Assembly: GCF_020536995.1 (NCBI RefSeq)
Contig: NC_068356.1
Span: 29,473,835-29,537,834 of the forward strand
Length of the DNA stretch: 64,000 nt
Direction: 5' to 3'
From: Dreissena polymorpha
Taxonomy: Eukaryota > Mollusca > Bivalvia > Myida > Dreissenidae
The notes beneath the pieces are model-generated. The model was not told the origin of the DNA and made no database searches. It worked only from the letters and a program-made list of their open reading frames with translations. The translations under genes and the position numbers were made by a program. Positions 1-11,305 of the stretch are shown piece by piece; the first letter of the stretch is position 1, and each line of letters starts with the position of its first letter.

Positions 1-904
1 CTTGGTTGAAGCGCCTATTTTTAGACAAGCTTTTGTGTGATCTGGAGTCATCAGGACATGGAACCACCATTTGCCACCTGCAAACCGGAACCCCAACCCT
101 AGCAGACGATCTCACGCTCTTTTCATGCAGTACTCATTCATTGTAGCGCCAGTTAAATATCGTAACGAGATACTAGTATGCGAACACGTGAGGATGTGGA
201 CTTAATGTAGACAAATTCATTTATATGGTATATGGACAAAGTAGAGTTTGCCTCAAACTACAGTAAAAAACTTTAATAAAGTACTGCTCCCCACAGAATC
301 AGCAGAACAAATAATAATGGGAATAAAGCTTCACAGATAGCTGAAATACGACATTAATCCGGTGAAAATGGCCGAACTCGTGGAAAAGGTATCAATGCCC
401 ACATCAATGTGCGGATCGGAACTCTGGTCAGCATTGACGAGCTACGATGTCCTTACACTAGAAAGGTTTCTGAGATTTACAGCAAAAATGTGTCAAAATC
501 TGCCAACTCGCACAAGAACTGATATGTCATTAAGTCTAATCGGTCGGCTACCAATCATTGCTAAAATCGACTTGAGAAAACTGTTGTTCTTTCATAAACT
601 CTGCAGTATGAAGACTAAATGTCTCACACAAAAGCTATTTGAGTACCAACTAGCGCTATTTAATATCCGAGGAAAAGCATCACAGAGAGGGTTTACAGAC
701 ATATATTCAGTACTGGAAGAGTATAACCTGTTAAACCATATTACAGTTTATAGTCATTCCAGTATTATCCCTCCTAAACTGACTTCGGAACGTAGAGCAA
801 AAACTGCGATACGCCAATATAACATGGAGCCGTGGACATTGCGCGTCACAGAGGATCCAGAATTTGCGCGACTTATTGTCGTTCATACAGTGGCACAGAG
901 GTGA
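1..904 (+). mobile_element. LINE (non-LTR retrotransposon) 3' fragment
   Basis: This is the end of a reverse-transcriptase domain plus the region that follows it. An A-D-D box (Leu-Ala-Asp-Asp-Leu) is encoded at 99-113, the position of the YADD motif in reverse transcriptases. An open frame from about 362 to 904 then encodes about 180 residues with the features of the C-terminal part of mollusc LINE polyproteins: Cys-Gly-Ser-Glu-Leu-Trp, then Leu-Glu-Arg-Phe, then Pro-Thr-Arg-Thr-Arg-Thr-Asp, then Ile-Asp-Leu-Arg-Lys-Leu-Phe-Phe-like blocks. The ADD box and the open frame lie in different frames with stops between, so the copy is dead. The 5' part lies outside the window. The clade is not resolved by eye. 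Confidence 0.7.
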
Positions 905-908
905 CATT

Positions 909-1083
909 AATTCCTCTTTTTTTAAATTGCACTCCTCTTTTTTCTATCTCGTGGCCTCGACTTAGAAACTCGAGGCCACTACTTACTAACTCGTGGCCAC
1001 GAGTTAGCTATGTCGTGGCCACGAAATAGAAAACAAGAGGAGTGTAAAACTAAATAAAAGAGGAGTGAAATTTAAAAAAAGAG
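909..1083. repeat. Fold-back / MITE-like inverted repeat
   Basis: The left arm (cctcttttttt, cactcctctttttt, ctatctcgtggcc) reappears inverted on the right (ggccacgaaatag, aagaggagtg, aaaaaaagag). The centre holds several copies of the short palindrome CTCGTGGCCACGAG or near variants. The whole segment would fold into a long imperfect hairpin. It starts a few bases after the LINE fragment stop codon. No coding content. Confidence 0.55.
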
Positions 1084-1974
1084 CGGTGCAGTAAATAAAG
1101 GAAGGGTACATTAAACAAAAGAGGAAAAAATGTTAACCCTCGCATTAGGACCGCTCGCATCTGCAGCTTTGACACCTCGCCAAACAATGGAAGCCTCGGC
1201 AGTTGTGTTTGTCTTAATAAACACACAGAAACAAACTCCCGGACATAATAACAAAATAATCCTGAACAGCGACATTAATGCCGTCGTCTCTAGTTAAAGA
1301 CTGCGAGAATATAGACTTACAATCATTCGAGCGTGTGACATATTGCCCAATACTATTCCATATTATATGATGACCTTATTGCTACCAGAGGCCAACACCC
1401 TCGACGATGAAATAACCAGGAGTATATGTTATTTCATGCATATGTGTATTTAGTAAAAGTAATTGTCATCTGCTTTGAAACAAACATATGTTTTATTGAT
1501 CTCTTTATACATAATATTCAGATTACGGTTTATGTAAGTAGTACTCAATACTATGTCTATATATGTGAATGCATATTTGCTTTATACTGTATGTATCTTA
1601 AATCGCTGGAAAGTGGAAATAAACAGTATATATCCCCAGCAAAAGCATATGTTTTATTGTATCTTTTTCATTAGTATTACATTATTTAAAACTAAATAAA
1701 CTATTACAGATTTTTTTATAAATATTTTTTCATAAAGATGTTTGTCAAAAGTACGAAAATATGTTAACATGTCCCTTAATTTACGTGTTTTAAAAGTGAC
1801 AATGTCCGTGTTTGTCAACATATTCATCGTTAAAATCGATACATATATACAATAAAAAAACAGCAACCGATTTACTTTTCAAGAAAAAGAACTGTACCCA
1901 GTATAAGAAATGATACACGGGAATTCTGTTTGCAGCTTATCGTATCATGTGGCGCTTTCCTAAAATATATGGGT
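1084..1974. other. No recognisable feature
   Basis: AT-rich sequence with only short chance reading frames. I see no gene, RNA gene or defined repeat. Confidence 0.5.
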
Positions 1975-2085
1975 CGTGCTCTGTGAAAAGGGGGTTTAAT
2001 GCATGTGCGTAAAGTGTCGTCCCATATTAGCCTGTGCAGTCCGCTGGGACGCACATGCAATTAAACCCTCTTTTCACAGAGCACG
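1975..2085. mobile_element. 111-bp palindromic MITE
   Basis: The ends are inverted copies: CGTGCTCTGTGAAAAG on the left and CTTTTCACAGAGCACG on the right. They continue inward through TTTAATGCATGTGCGT and its inverse. The centre contains the block GTAAAGTGTCGTCCCA...GCCTGTGCAGTCCGC, common in bivalve genomes; related pieces occur at 24,240, 24,880 and 54,290 here. Confidence 0.65.
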
Positions 2086-3430
2086 GTCCATAGTCATAGT
2101 AGAAATCAGTAAACGTAACCAAGGGAAATGTGGGCGTTTCCGATAAGATAAAAATATAATAAGTCAAAATAAGGTGTCACTAGTTCATATTTAAAGATAT
2201 TTCGTCAGAATATTTTTAATAAGTAATCATCATTGGAAATTGATACGAATCAACATGATGGCAACGGTGATCGATTCACTAATTTTGAGTGTTTGTCTTG
2301 TTGCCGATTAAATTGTTAAAAAATGATTGTTTTTTACATTCTGTTTCGGTCTTCTCTCGTAAAGGACACACTGTTGCAATATAAAAATCAAAGCGCTGAA
2401 GGCACTATTCGCTATTGCATAATTTAACACGCAATTCATTTTTCAAAAGCAATCGCAAGTTTGAAATGAACACACGCCATTCAACTTTAAAAAGTGTGTG
2501 TCATAGCGCACGGGTCGAGTTTTGTGTGCACCTTTTATCATCCTTATTATTTCATAGAAATAACTAAGACAAAATAAAAACAGCATGCTTTTTTGGAAGT
2601 TCTGAAAGCAAAGAAAGTATGATGAAAATGGTAATGAGAACTTAATATAAAGAAAATTTGCAGTCACCATCATATTAAAGGAATATTTTTTCTAATATCA
2701 AATGACTATCTCACCAAGAATATAAATTCATAATGAAAGTTCCGTGTACAAAACTTTTGATTTTTGACACCATATACAAATTCAAAATATACAATAATCT
2801 TCGTATCTTGTATATGGAGGAATAAAAGTATATAAACATTGCTGTTTATGCTTTACTTGTTACCCGAGCAGTTCACACGGTGTCAACAACGCTAACATAA
2901 ACATAGGTATAGAGCACTAATGCGCTTTTAGGCGAAGCTGTTTCAGTTTTCATCTTAGTGACTTTAACATAACGCCAACAGACACGCATGAATATTTTCG
3001 AATATTTAATAAGCTGATTCGAGATACAACCTCTGAATTTTTGCTACATCACTGCGTATGTGCTCAATTCAAAGGATGTAGCACTGTTCAGTGTAAGGAA
3101 TTCCGGACTACTCTCTGTATGCTCAAACGACACAAATTGTGGCCCTGTTACAATTACGCGTTACAATCCATCTCGCAGAATTTCAATTTCGCCTCCAAGA
3201 TGAGAAAACAATCATTAGCGAAATAGTATAGTGTCACGATAAGAGAAAATCGTTTAATTATCATACCACAATGTTTGCCGTACTTGGTCAGCACGTCTGG
3301 AAATCATTCCTTAATGCGTCGATAGGCTGCCATTATTAACAAGTTTGCTATTTTGAATTCAATTTTGTATCAAAAAGCATTGTTTTTAAATGTGGGATTT
3401 TCAATTCGCAATGAGATTTGTAATGACCCT
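2086..3430. other. No gene; AT-rich with short repeat pieces
   Basis: No coding exon or RNA gene is visible. A stretch near 2,390-2,520 (a GCGCTGAAGGCAC-like block followed by the text around 2,450) resembles pieces near 7,830 and 55,790-56,030, so it is probably an old interspersed repeat. Confidence 0.4.
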
Positions 3431-3631
3431 CGTCATGCGAAAATGGGTCTTATTCCATATGCGCCCATCATATAAATAGCCCACTCAGCTATCCCTCCTT
3501 CTGGTAAGGAGAACATAACATATTGAGTGATTTTAAAGCGAACAGCGTCGCCTATGGCCTGACTGCGCAAGAGCACATGTTGGGTTTAACAAACGCTTGC
3601 CGAAACGCATAAGACCCATTTTCGCATGACG
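3431..3631. mobile_element. 201-bp TIR element (MITE)
   Basis: It is bounded by 23-bp perfect inverted repeats: CGTCATGCGAAAATGGGTCT plus TAT at 3,431-3,453, and the exact reverse complement at 3,609-3,631. The interior is non-coding. No clear target duplication was identified. Confidence 0.7.
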
Positions 3632-4817
3632 GCGCTATTGACGTGTGATTTAAATGTGACTAAAGAAAACTGCGTTTAAATCAAATATAAACATACGATA
3701 TATTTCGATAATGAAGAAAGATACTCATAACAAGGCATATGAGGACACATATGAAGTGCTCTCCCGTAGTATATTTTTTATTTACTCACACTAATGTGTG
3801 GTTTGACAATGCTAACACACATTTCATGCGGTGAATATGCAGCTTACAAGTGAAAAACACAACACAATAGTTTAACTTTTGTTTAATTGTATTCAATTAT
3901 TTAGAAAAGTAAATTGCTAACTTTATTTCAAAGTCGGCGTATACGCCGACTACATTTTTAAAAGACATGTATTGTTATAAATATATTTAATATAATATAT
4001 TTAGTTGTTTTCGGTTTTAGCGATTATAAAGCATTTTCGAGGTTGCCTATAGTATGCCTGAGTAATTGATGAACTCATATCCAACTGTCAATGTATTGAG
4101 AACTGTGAATATAAACAAGCTAACCCTTCTACTAAGCTTCTACTATTGCGTTGCTAGCACCCGTAAATACAAAAGATCGCCGCTATGTGTTGAGAACCAA
4201 GAACGCTTTCCAGAAATACCCGATGTAGTAGCTTCAACGAGGTTATGAAACAGGTCATTCGTATTATTATTATAAATTATTTGTTATATTCGGGTTAAGC
4301 GATTATGATTTTTTTTAGTCTATCGTATCGCTGAAGTTATTGTTGAACTTATGTTCAACGTTTAATAAATTGAGAATATAAATAAGCGTCAACTTTTTCC
4401 CAAATCTCTCAATTTACGACCTGTACTACGTCATTGAGTTGTATGTGAGAGCGTAACCTATTGCGTTGTTATCGCACGTAAACTTTCCTTTGTTTATCGA
4501 CAGGCGCATCTATTAATAGCCTCATATCATGAATGCCAAAACACCCGCGAAAAAGAACCACGTGACCAAATAGGACGCTAAACGCAAATACCATGCGACT
4601 ACGACTTTAATTATGTAAGAACGCTCCGCAATTCCTCTGAAGCCGGGGCCTTGTGATTGCTTTTACGTAAAGAATTGACCTCTAACTGAAGTAAGCAAAG
4701 GAAACGCAGCACCTAATTGACCCATTCCTTCTATGTGCGAAGGCAGATTGAATTTTACTAATGTACGGTTTGCCTATTATAACACACATTATAATGCGGT
4801 AAATATGCGACTAAAAG
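3632..4817. repeat. Diverged copies of an unclassified repeat
   Basis: The segment 3,840-4,250 (AGTTTAACTTTTGTTTAATT...CGACTACATTTTT...GAACTGTGAATATAAACAAGC) is repeated in the same order at about 5,880-6,140. A further partial copy of its end lies at 4,315-4,400. It contains an 18-bp perfect palindrome GTCGGCGTATACGCCGAC at 3,933-3,950. No coding sense. Confidence 0.45.
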
Positions 4818-5895
4818 TAACAAGAAATATCTTTAAAAAAGATATACGGCGTTGATTGTGGTCGATGTTTATGAACGATCAAAAGTTATCTCTATGAGAT
4901 AAAAAGTAGCGGATGCCTTTTTTTCTGCGCAGTTCTTAGCTACATCATAAGCAAATCAATTACGGGGTGTTGCGCCAGATTTCGTGGCTTATTTTGCTTT
5001 ATGTGATATTATTACTCAGATATCTATATTTACAGAATAGAAAAACACAAGAAACATGAAAATAAACGAGTGCATATAGGTCAGCCGGCAATACTCGAAT
5101 CTTATTTTATTGCATAATTATAGTATAGTGAATTATTGTGCTCATGCTTAATAAACTGGTCTAAATGGATAAATATTTCTAATTTATTTTATCAAAATTG
5201 GTCCTTATCATGTAAATGTTGAAACCATATTAAAAATCGATGATTGACATACCACAATAATATCGCCGAATATCTTTATTTAGTATCTTTCTGATCAAAA
5301 CAGACTTCAAGTGCACAAAGTTTACGAGACGGCGTTTATATAAAGATTTCTGCAACTGACCGCAAACTGACCTTGATACCTTGCGGATTGAATGCAATGC
5401 ATTACAGTCACTGCGTTATTGTCAGTAAGACCGGTGTAACACAATGATCGCAACCCCTTCTGCGAACTCCGGTGATGAACTGTATATAAACTCCGACTTT
5501 CACAAATGGCCGCGAATTGACCCGAAACCTCGCGGGTTGAAATGCAATGCAAGTAAGTACTAAATATGACAACATAGCCTTTAGTATAAACGCTTTTGCG
5601 CTGGTAATTCTCTGAAAATAAAAGGTGAACGCACAAACTGTATTTATGTGGAAAATTGATTGTAAAACTGTTCTATCTATTGAGCCTTTTCATTAGAGAT
5701 AAAATTGTTTCATGCAGTAAAACAGTGTTACAAAGACGCGGATATGTTTCCAATGTTCTGGTGTTATACTCAAATCAGCCAATGGAATAAATGAAGTGTA
5801 TTCATTCGTACCTAGCCGCGGGAAATTTTATTTGAGTATTATTGGACACAAAGGTCAAGTCAGGGTGAAAAGCTGGCTTAATACAGCTTACGCCG
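4818..5895 (+). repeat. Left arm of a ~1 kb inverted repeat
   Basis: Read forward this arm corresponds to the reverse complement of 9,190-10,230. Matching landmarks are the AAGAAATATCTTTAAAAAAG block (near 4,825 and 10,210), the GATTGACATACC block (near 5,240 and 9,840), the CGCGGGTTGAAATGCAATGC block (near 5,530 and 9,640) and the CCGCGGGAAATTTTAT block (near 5,815 and 9,290). The arms are clearly diverged with indels, so the duplication is not recent. Confidence 0.6.
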
Positions 5896-6488
5896 AAAAA
5901 ACACTATAATTAAACTTTTGTTTTTAATTAAGTTATTTAGAAACCAAAATTCCAAACCTTATTTCAAAACAGCAAGACTACATTTTTTAGAGAATATTCT
6001 TGTTATATTTAAATGTTTTTTAACAGTTTCAGCGATAATGAATCATTTTTATGTTGTCTATCGTATCCCGGTAATAATTGTTGAACTCGTGGTCAACGTG
6101 TTATTAATTGAGACCTGTGAATATAAACAAGCGTAACCTTATACTAGTGCGTAATTCTCACCCGGACTCCCCTTTGTTTATCGCCAGCCTCAGATTTATG
6201 AATGAGATGAGCGAAATACTACGTCACGCAGACGCAGCAGAAAGTGGACTATTTTAATCATTCATAAACAATCTCCTCCGCGACACGTGCAATACGATCA
6301 TTGTTTTTATTATTCTTTTCTATAAAACACCATTCGAAACTATTGCATTTAACACGATATTAATATAATGTTTCCATTTGTGAATAAACATAATTGGAGA
6401 ACTCAAACCTCTTGCATAAATTATACAACTCTTTCTTCGCGCGTAGTGAAAGCGGGAATTGGGCTAATCATACCCAGGCCGTATCGAC
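5896..6488. repeat. Second copy of the 3,840-type repeat, then unassigned DNA
   Basis: 5,896-6,140 parallels 3,850-4,120. The block AAAGTGGACTATTTTAATCAT near 6,240 recurs in the same orientation near 9,045. No gene seen. Confidence 0.4.
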
Positions 6489-6499
6489 CTGAATTTTAC

Positions 6500-6707
6500 T
6501 AACTCGTCTTTCGCATGAGACGTTAAACCGAGGTGCAGTGTACTAGGTGCTATACACCGGGCACTAAAAGACCCAGGGTCACCTCTGGAACGGGGTGTCT
6601 CCTGTATCTTGCACTATCCCCCGTAACCAACTAACAAGTCTTTCTAGGGGCGATGGCCATATGGGAGACAATCCCGGTGCACTCGATAAAAACAAAAACA
6701 ACAACAA
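6500..6707 (+). mobile_element. SINE-like retroposon with 11-bp target-site duplication
   Basis: The 208-bp body is flanked by exact 11-bp direct repeats CTGAATTTTAC at 6,489-6,499 and 6,708-6,718. The right end is an A-rich tail (AAAAACAAAAACAACAACAA) as in retroposed SINEs. The interior includes GAGACGTTAAACCGAGGT and a GGGCGATGGCCATATGGG block. No tRNA A/B boxes were recognised at the 5' end, so it may be 5'-truncated or have another head. A tail plus a target duplication is good evidence for retroposition; the family name is not known to me. Confidence 0.7.
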
Positions 6708-6718
6708 CTGAATTTTAC

Positions 6719-7264
6719 ATCAAGCACATTAGACGGTCGCTAAAGCGACCATCTAAAAATGAATCTGAATAGCCCCTGTATACCATTTTGGATAAAAATA
6801 AGACTGTTTTAACGATAATTTTGTATTAAATTAGCTATACATAACGATGCCATTGAAATCGAAATCACGTGTCTTGCCGTTGCGTTCACAAATCAAGAAA
6901 GTCGTAAAGCTGCGGGTTGTGAAATCGACACTCTGTGGCTTAGCATTTAATGCTTTGCATTGACCTTTAAAATGTATCGACAAAAGTTGTATTCATGTGT
7001 GTGTGCTTATTATGTATTTGATTGTGATTTATATTACATTCATAGTTACACATGTGTGGCTAGATAATTAAATGCTTTCCCTTCTATCATAGAAACTATA
7101 CTATTTCGGTAGTTTTGTCTCACATCATCATCATCATCAATCCCTGGTTTGGATTGGTAATTTTGTCGTTTTATACCATTTAATACTTGTATTGATTGTT
7201 AAATTTTGTGACTCGCTTTATAAGCTATTCGTTAGAGTGTTCATGCCTGATTAAAATTGAAAGT
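6719..7264. other. No gene recognised
   Basis: A short hairpin GGTCGC-taaa-GCGACC lies near 6,732-6,747. Otherwise AT-rich DNA upstream of the tRNA terminator. Confidence 0.4.
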
Positions 7265-7273
7265 AAAAAGTTG

Positions 7274-7380
7274 TGTCAGAAGTGGGATTTGAACCCACGC
7301 CCACATACGTGGACCAGAACACTCTTTATAAAGGAAGACAACCTTGAGTCTGGCGCCTTAGACCACTCGGCCATCCTGAC
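7274..7380 (-). tRNA. trnL-CAA: tRNA-Leu(CAA) with intron
   Basis: On the minus strand this begins GTCAGGATGGCCGAGTGGTC and ends CCCACTTCTGACA, closely matching animal tRNA-Leu(CAA). The acceptor arm pairs (GTCAGGA with TTCTGAC), the D-region carries the Leu-type A box TGGCCGAGTGG, the T arm is GTGGG-TTCAAAT-CCCAC with B box GGTTCAAATCC, and a long variable arm is present. The anticodon stem CCAGA/TCTGG encloses CAA. A 23-nt intron (7,320-7,342) sits one base 3' of the anticodon, the normal place for eukaryotic tRNA introns. The mature length would be 84 nt before CCA addition. A T-run at 7,265-7,269 (minus strand) supplies a Pol III terminator 4 nt downstream. Confidence 0.95.
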
Positions 7381-7575
7381 AACTACTAAGTCACGTTGTA
7401 CAGATTAAATATAACCACTATCAATACATTGATGTAACGCATATATCATGTACATTGAACAGACGAACATTTACAACATTCCATTTCAAAATTACGATAA
7501 TTATATTATAAGTGTAAACGTATTCGTTTGTAAGAATTTACTCGTTTAGATTAGGCTAATATTATTCGGATAGAT

Positions 7576-7698
7576 AATCATGATTGCATTGCGATGGAAC
7601 AAACAATAAGCGTATTAGCTATTTCTTATTAAAAATATCATGATTGCATTGCGATTGAACAAACAATAAGCGAATTAGCTATTTCTTTATTAAAAATG
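7576..7698. repeat. Tandem duplication, two ~61-bp units
   Basis: ATCATGATTGCATTGCGATG... is followed at once by a second, nearly identical unit beginning near 7,637. Each ends in AGCTATTTCTT(T)ATTAAAAA. Confidence 0.75.
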
Positions 7699-7717
7699 AG
7701 TTAAAAAAAGTTTTTTT

Positions 7718-7785
7718 AGATGAAGATTGAAACCCACGCCAACATACGGAGACCAGAAAACTCAATATATAAAAGAAGATCTATA
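7718..7785 (-). pseudogene. Decayed tRNA-Leu(CAA) copy
   Basis: This segment aligns base for base with the 3' half of the tRNA at 7,274-7,380, including the AACCCACGCC(C/A)ACATACG arm, GACCAGAA and the AT-rich intron. The acceptor end and the anticodon half are lost or heavily changed. It lies about 340 bp from the intact gene, so it is a local duplicate that has decayed. Confidence 0.65.
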
Positions 7786-9189
7786 CGAAATAATGATAAA
7801 TCTATCTCATTAGGTAGCTCTATATTTTAATCAAAGCGCTGAAAGCACCTATGGCAAGTTGTTCGCTATTGCATAACCTTCGGCGCAACTAATTTTCAAA
7901 ATTAAGTTATTGCTTTGTAAAATCGTAAAACAACCCCCACCCCCGGAAACCCGATCTGATGTGAAAAGTTCGACCTGCTTGGAAAAGTTTCCTATAAATT
8001 TGGCTGAATATCGGTAGGGTAAGTAAATCCAGGTCTATATAATTGTTTCTATAATGATAATGCAAAGGAGGTATTATCATGTATGTTAAAAAATTCAGGT
8101 TATTATTATGCAGGATTTATTGACATATGGCTATTTGAAGTCGACGATGCAGGGATTTGTCCCCTATTTAGCACTTTATTTACAAATTTATTTAAAGGTA
8201 TGCCAGTGAAAAAGTATTTGCACCGAAAATTATATATCAACCAATGTCCTCCGAGTAACAGATCCGCCACGGTTTCTTAAAAAAAATCGTATTGACGGAG
8301 AAATTCGACTTTACATTGAACATGTTGATGCAAAATGATATGACCCGGTGCAGTGCCAAAGATGTCAAGATATGACAGGAGTACAGTTCATTTATAAACT
8401 TAAAAGCTTACTAATACAGCTGATTTATGCCCACGCGGATGCATTTTAGATCATTTTCATTGAACGTTGGGGTTTCATAATTATATCCGTTCTGAAGTGT
8501 AGTTAATTGCCAGCTTATTTGTATCTTTTTTATTGTTTGAAAATCATTGCAAATGGAAGCAATTGATTTATACAGGTAAAAATCATACGTCAGTTAGGCA
8601 ATCTAAACCTTGAACTAATGTTAACGTTTTGTAAATTGACAAGTTTGAAGTAGAACAAACTGTACACAATACCGTTATATTATTATCACCCGTTCGATTG
8701 CTGACGAGTCGGGGAAATTTTTGTAAATTCAACCAACAACTATTCCCCCCAAAGATGTAAAACTAAATTCTGTTATTCAAACCACGAAAGCTAAACACGG
8801 AAACCAGCCAATGTTAGCATCATTTTCTACGATTACTCTTACATAATACAAGCGCATTCTGTGCGAGATTACGCAACAGACAAGATCGCGTATTGGACTT
8901 TCGACATAGCACTATACCTGTTGATCAACAGTAGTTTTACCCCCCCCCCCCCCCCTCCCCCCGATCTATTAATAGCCTCGAATTCTGAATTACCTGCAAC
9001 TAGCGAAAATATGTGAAAATATGTGATTATGACGAAGCAATAAGTGGACTATTTTAATCATAAATAAAATTTAATATACGGTACTCTTCCGCGACCCGTG
9101 TAATTCACAAATTGTTGATAGAGAACACGATATTAACCTAGCTTATTTGTTCGCAAGCGAACAAGTAAAAACTGCGGTCATTAACCTTA
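7786..9189. other. No gene; homopolymer C tract
   Basis: No exon recognised. A run of 16 C, a T and 6 C lies at 8,940-8,962. The text just after it (CGATCTATTAATAGCCTC) also occurs near 4,505. Confidence 0.4.
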
Positions 9190-10230
9190 TCAAACATGCT
9201 GAGTTTGTTAATATTTTTCGGCATAGCTGTATTAAGCCAGCTTTTCACCTTACCTGACCTTTGTAAGTGCCCAATAAAATTCAGATAAAATTTCCCGCGG
9301 CTAGGTACGAATGAATACAGTTCATTTATTCCATTGGCTGATTTGAGTATACCACCAGAACATTGGAAACATATCCGCGTCTTTGTAACACTGTTTACTG
9401 CATGAAACAATTTTATCTCTAATAAAAAGGCTTAATAGATAGAACAGTTTTACACTCAATTCTCGACATCAATACAGTTTGTGCGTGCACCTTTTATTTT
9501 CAGAGGATTGCCAGGGCAAAAGCGTTTATACTTAAATGCTATATTCTCATATAAAGTACTTACTTCCATATTCCTGTCAACATGTTAACATGTAAAAGTA
9601 TAAAGAGCAGTGGAAGCGAGGCCTCACTTTAATGCATTGCATTTCAACCCGCGAGGTATCGGGTCAATTCGCGACCAGTGTGTGAATGTCAGAGTTTATA
9701 AACAGGTCATCAACGGAGTTCGCGGCCAGTAAAATAATCGTTATATAATACAGACGCTATCCGTGAACTAGGTAACCTGGAATTTTCTTTAGACCAGAAA
9801 TATGTTAAATGAAGATATTCAGCAATGTAATTATGGTATGTCAATAATAGATTCTTAATGTGTTTTCAACAATACAATGATAATTTTTTTTTTTATTAAT
9901 TTAACAATAATTATTCCACCATATTGACTAATGTATAAAGCATGAGCGCGATGATTCTCGATACTGTTAATAATCGAATCGAATCAAATAGCAATGCCCG
10001 ACAAACCACTAAAACAGGTTTGTTCGAAGAACGCGCCTATAAATACGGATACTTCGCGTGTGACCGGTTGACTCATGTTTTAATTTCACTTCCATTCTTC
10101 TTTCGGTAACATCCCGTACTGCGTGTGATGCAGCTAAGAACTGCAAAGAAAAAGACATTCGCTATCCTTGATCTCATTCATTGAACTATCAACGCCGTCT
10201 ATCTTTTTTAAAGATATTTCTTGTTTAACA
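9190..10230 (-). repeat. Right arm of the ~1 kb inverted repeat
   Basis: Reverse complement of 4,818-5,895 (landmarks given there). The two arms enclose a 3.3 kb spacer holding the SINE, the tRNA-Leu gene and its decayed copy. Confidence 0.6.
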
Positions 10231-10854
10231 TAACTGATTAAGGTTTCAGAAGAAATGCTGTCCATAGACATAAATGCCTATTTGTAAAACATTATTTTAG
10301 CATTAATTATGATTGTTTAATGTATCAAAAACATTCAATTTAATTTGTTATAGATTACTAGCAGTTCAAATCGTTAAGAATGTCAATCACATCATATACT
10401 ATAGTTAGACTCCAGGTTAGAAATTAACGTAAAAAAGTGTATTAGATTACTAATTAAGATTAAATGTAATAGCTTTTGTTAACATGCTCATAATTTACGT
10501 TATAATGATTATTACCCTATCCTGCTTAACGATTCGTGTGTAACAGGTCAAAATCATGTCCACTTTGACTACAAAACGGCCCACAGTTGATTTCGAATTG
10601 CGAAAAACCTTGTTCAAGCCGATCATTTACACATCTTGATGTAAGCGAAAGAAATCCTGCGCAGTTTCATCAACCATTTACATCATCAATATGTTGTCTT
10701 TGTAAATCTCAAAATGTCCATACAATACCATGGAAAGGACGGTGCAATCGCTTCAATTGTTTCTCTGCTTGTATTCTACGATAATTCTTCGGTCTATAAA
10801 TTACCGTGTTGAGAAGTGGGTCTCACGCGCACACAAAAACACTTTAAACATTAA
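10231..10854. other. No recognisable feature
   Basis: AT-rich, no supported exon. TTAA at 10,851-10,854 is the left target site of the following element. Confidence 0.4.
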
Positions 10855-11305
10855 AGGGGCCTTTCCACAGATGCTCGTATGTGTTGAAGATTGTCATTAA
10901 ATGCTTTATATTGATAAATGTAAACATTGGATCTAAAAAGCTCCAGAAAAACAACAACAAGAATACAATTAATGAAAGAAAAAAGGATCCCTCAACTGGG
11001 CTCGAATCACTGACCCATGAAGTAAGTCTATCGCTTAGACCACTCGGCCATCCGTGCTCATACAATGAGTGATTAATTTAATACTTTATATGCAATCCTC
11101 GAAGTATCACAAAATATAACAACAGAACTCTCCAAATTATTCAATCGTTTCGCGTTGCAACGCTTTATAATTTTCAGGTTTTTAAATCGTCAAAAAATGC
11201 ATATTACGGATACCGGTATTTTAAAGCATGGTAAATGTTCAGTGTTACTGTTTCCTCACAAATATCATAAACACAAGGAACATTTGCGAACCAGAAACCA
11301 GGCTT
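10855..11305 (-). mobile_element. TTAA-type TIR element carrying a tRNA-like module (copy A)
   Basis: It starts with TTAA|AGGGGCCTTTCCACAG, the shared left end of a family of at least six copies here. On the minus strand, 10,980-11,065 contains a tRNA-like unit with an A box (GGCCGAGTGGTCTAAG, tRNA-Leu/Ser type) and a B-box-like GATTCGAGCCC. The shared body (AACTCTCCAAATTATTCAAT, GTTTCGCGTTGCAACG) follows. The right TIR is missing: similarity fades near 11,305, so the copy is truncated. Confidence 0.7.

Noticed and set aside
10980-11065. tRNA-like module as a functional tRNA gene (also 15,675; 24,490; 54,765)
   Set aside because: The A and B boxes are present, but the acceptor arm and anticodon arm do not fold as a complete tRNA. 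The context is a mobile element.
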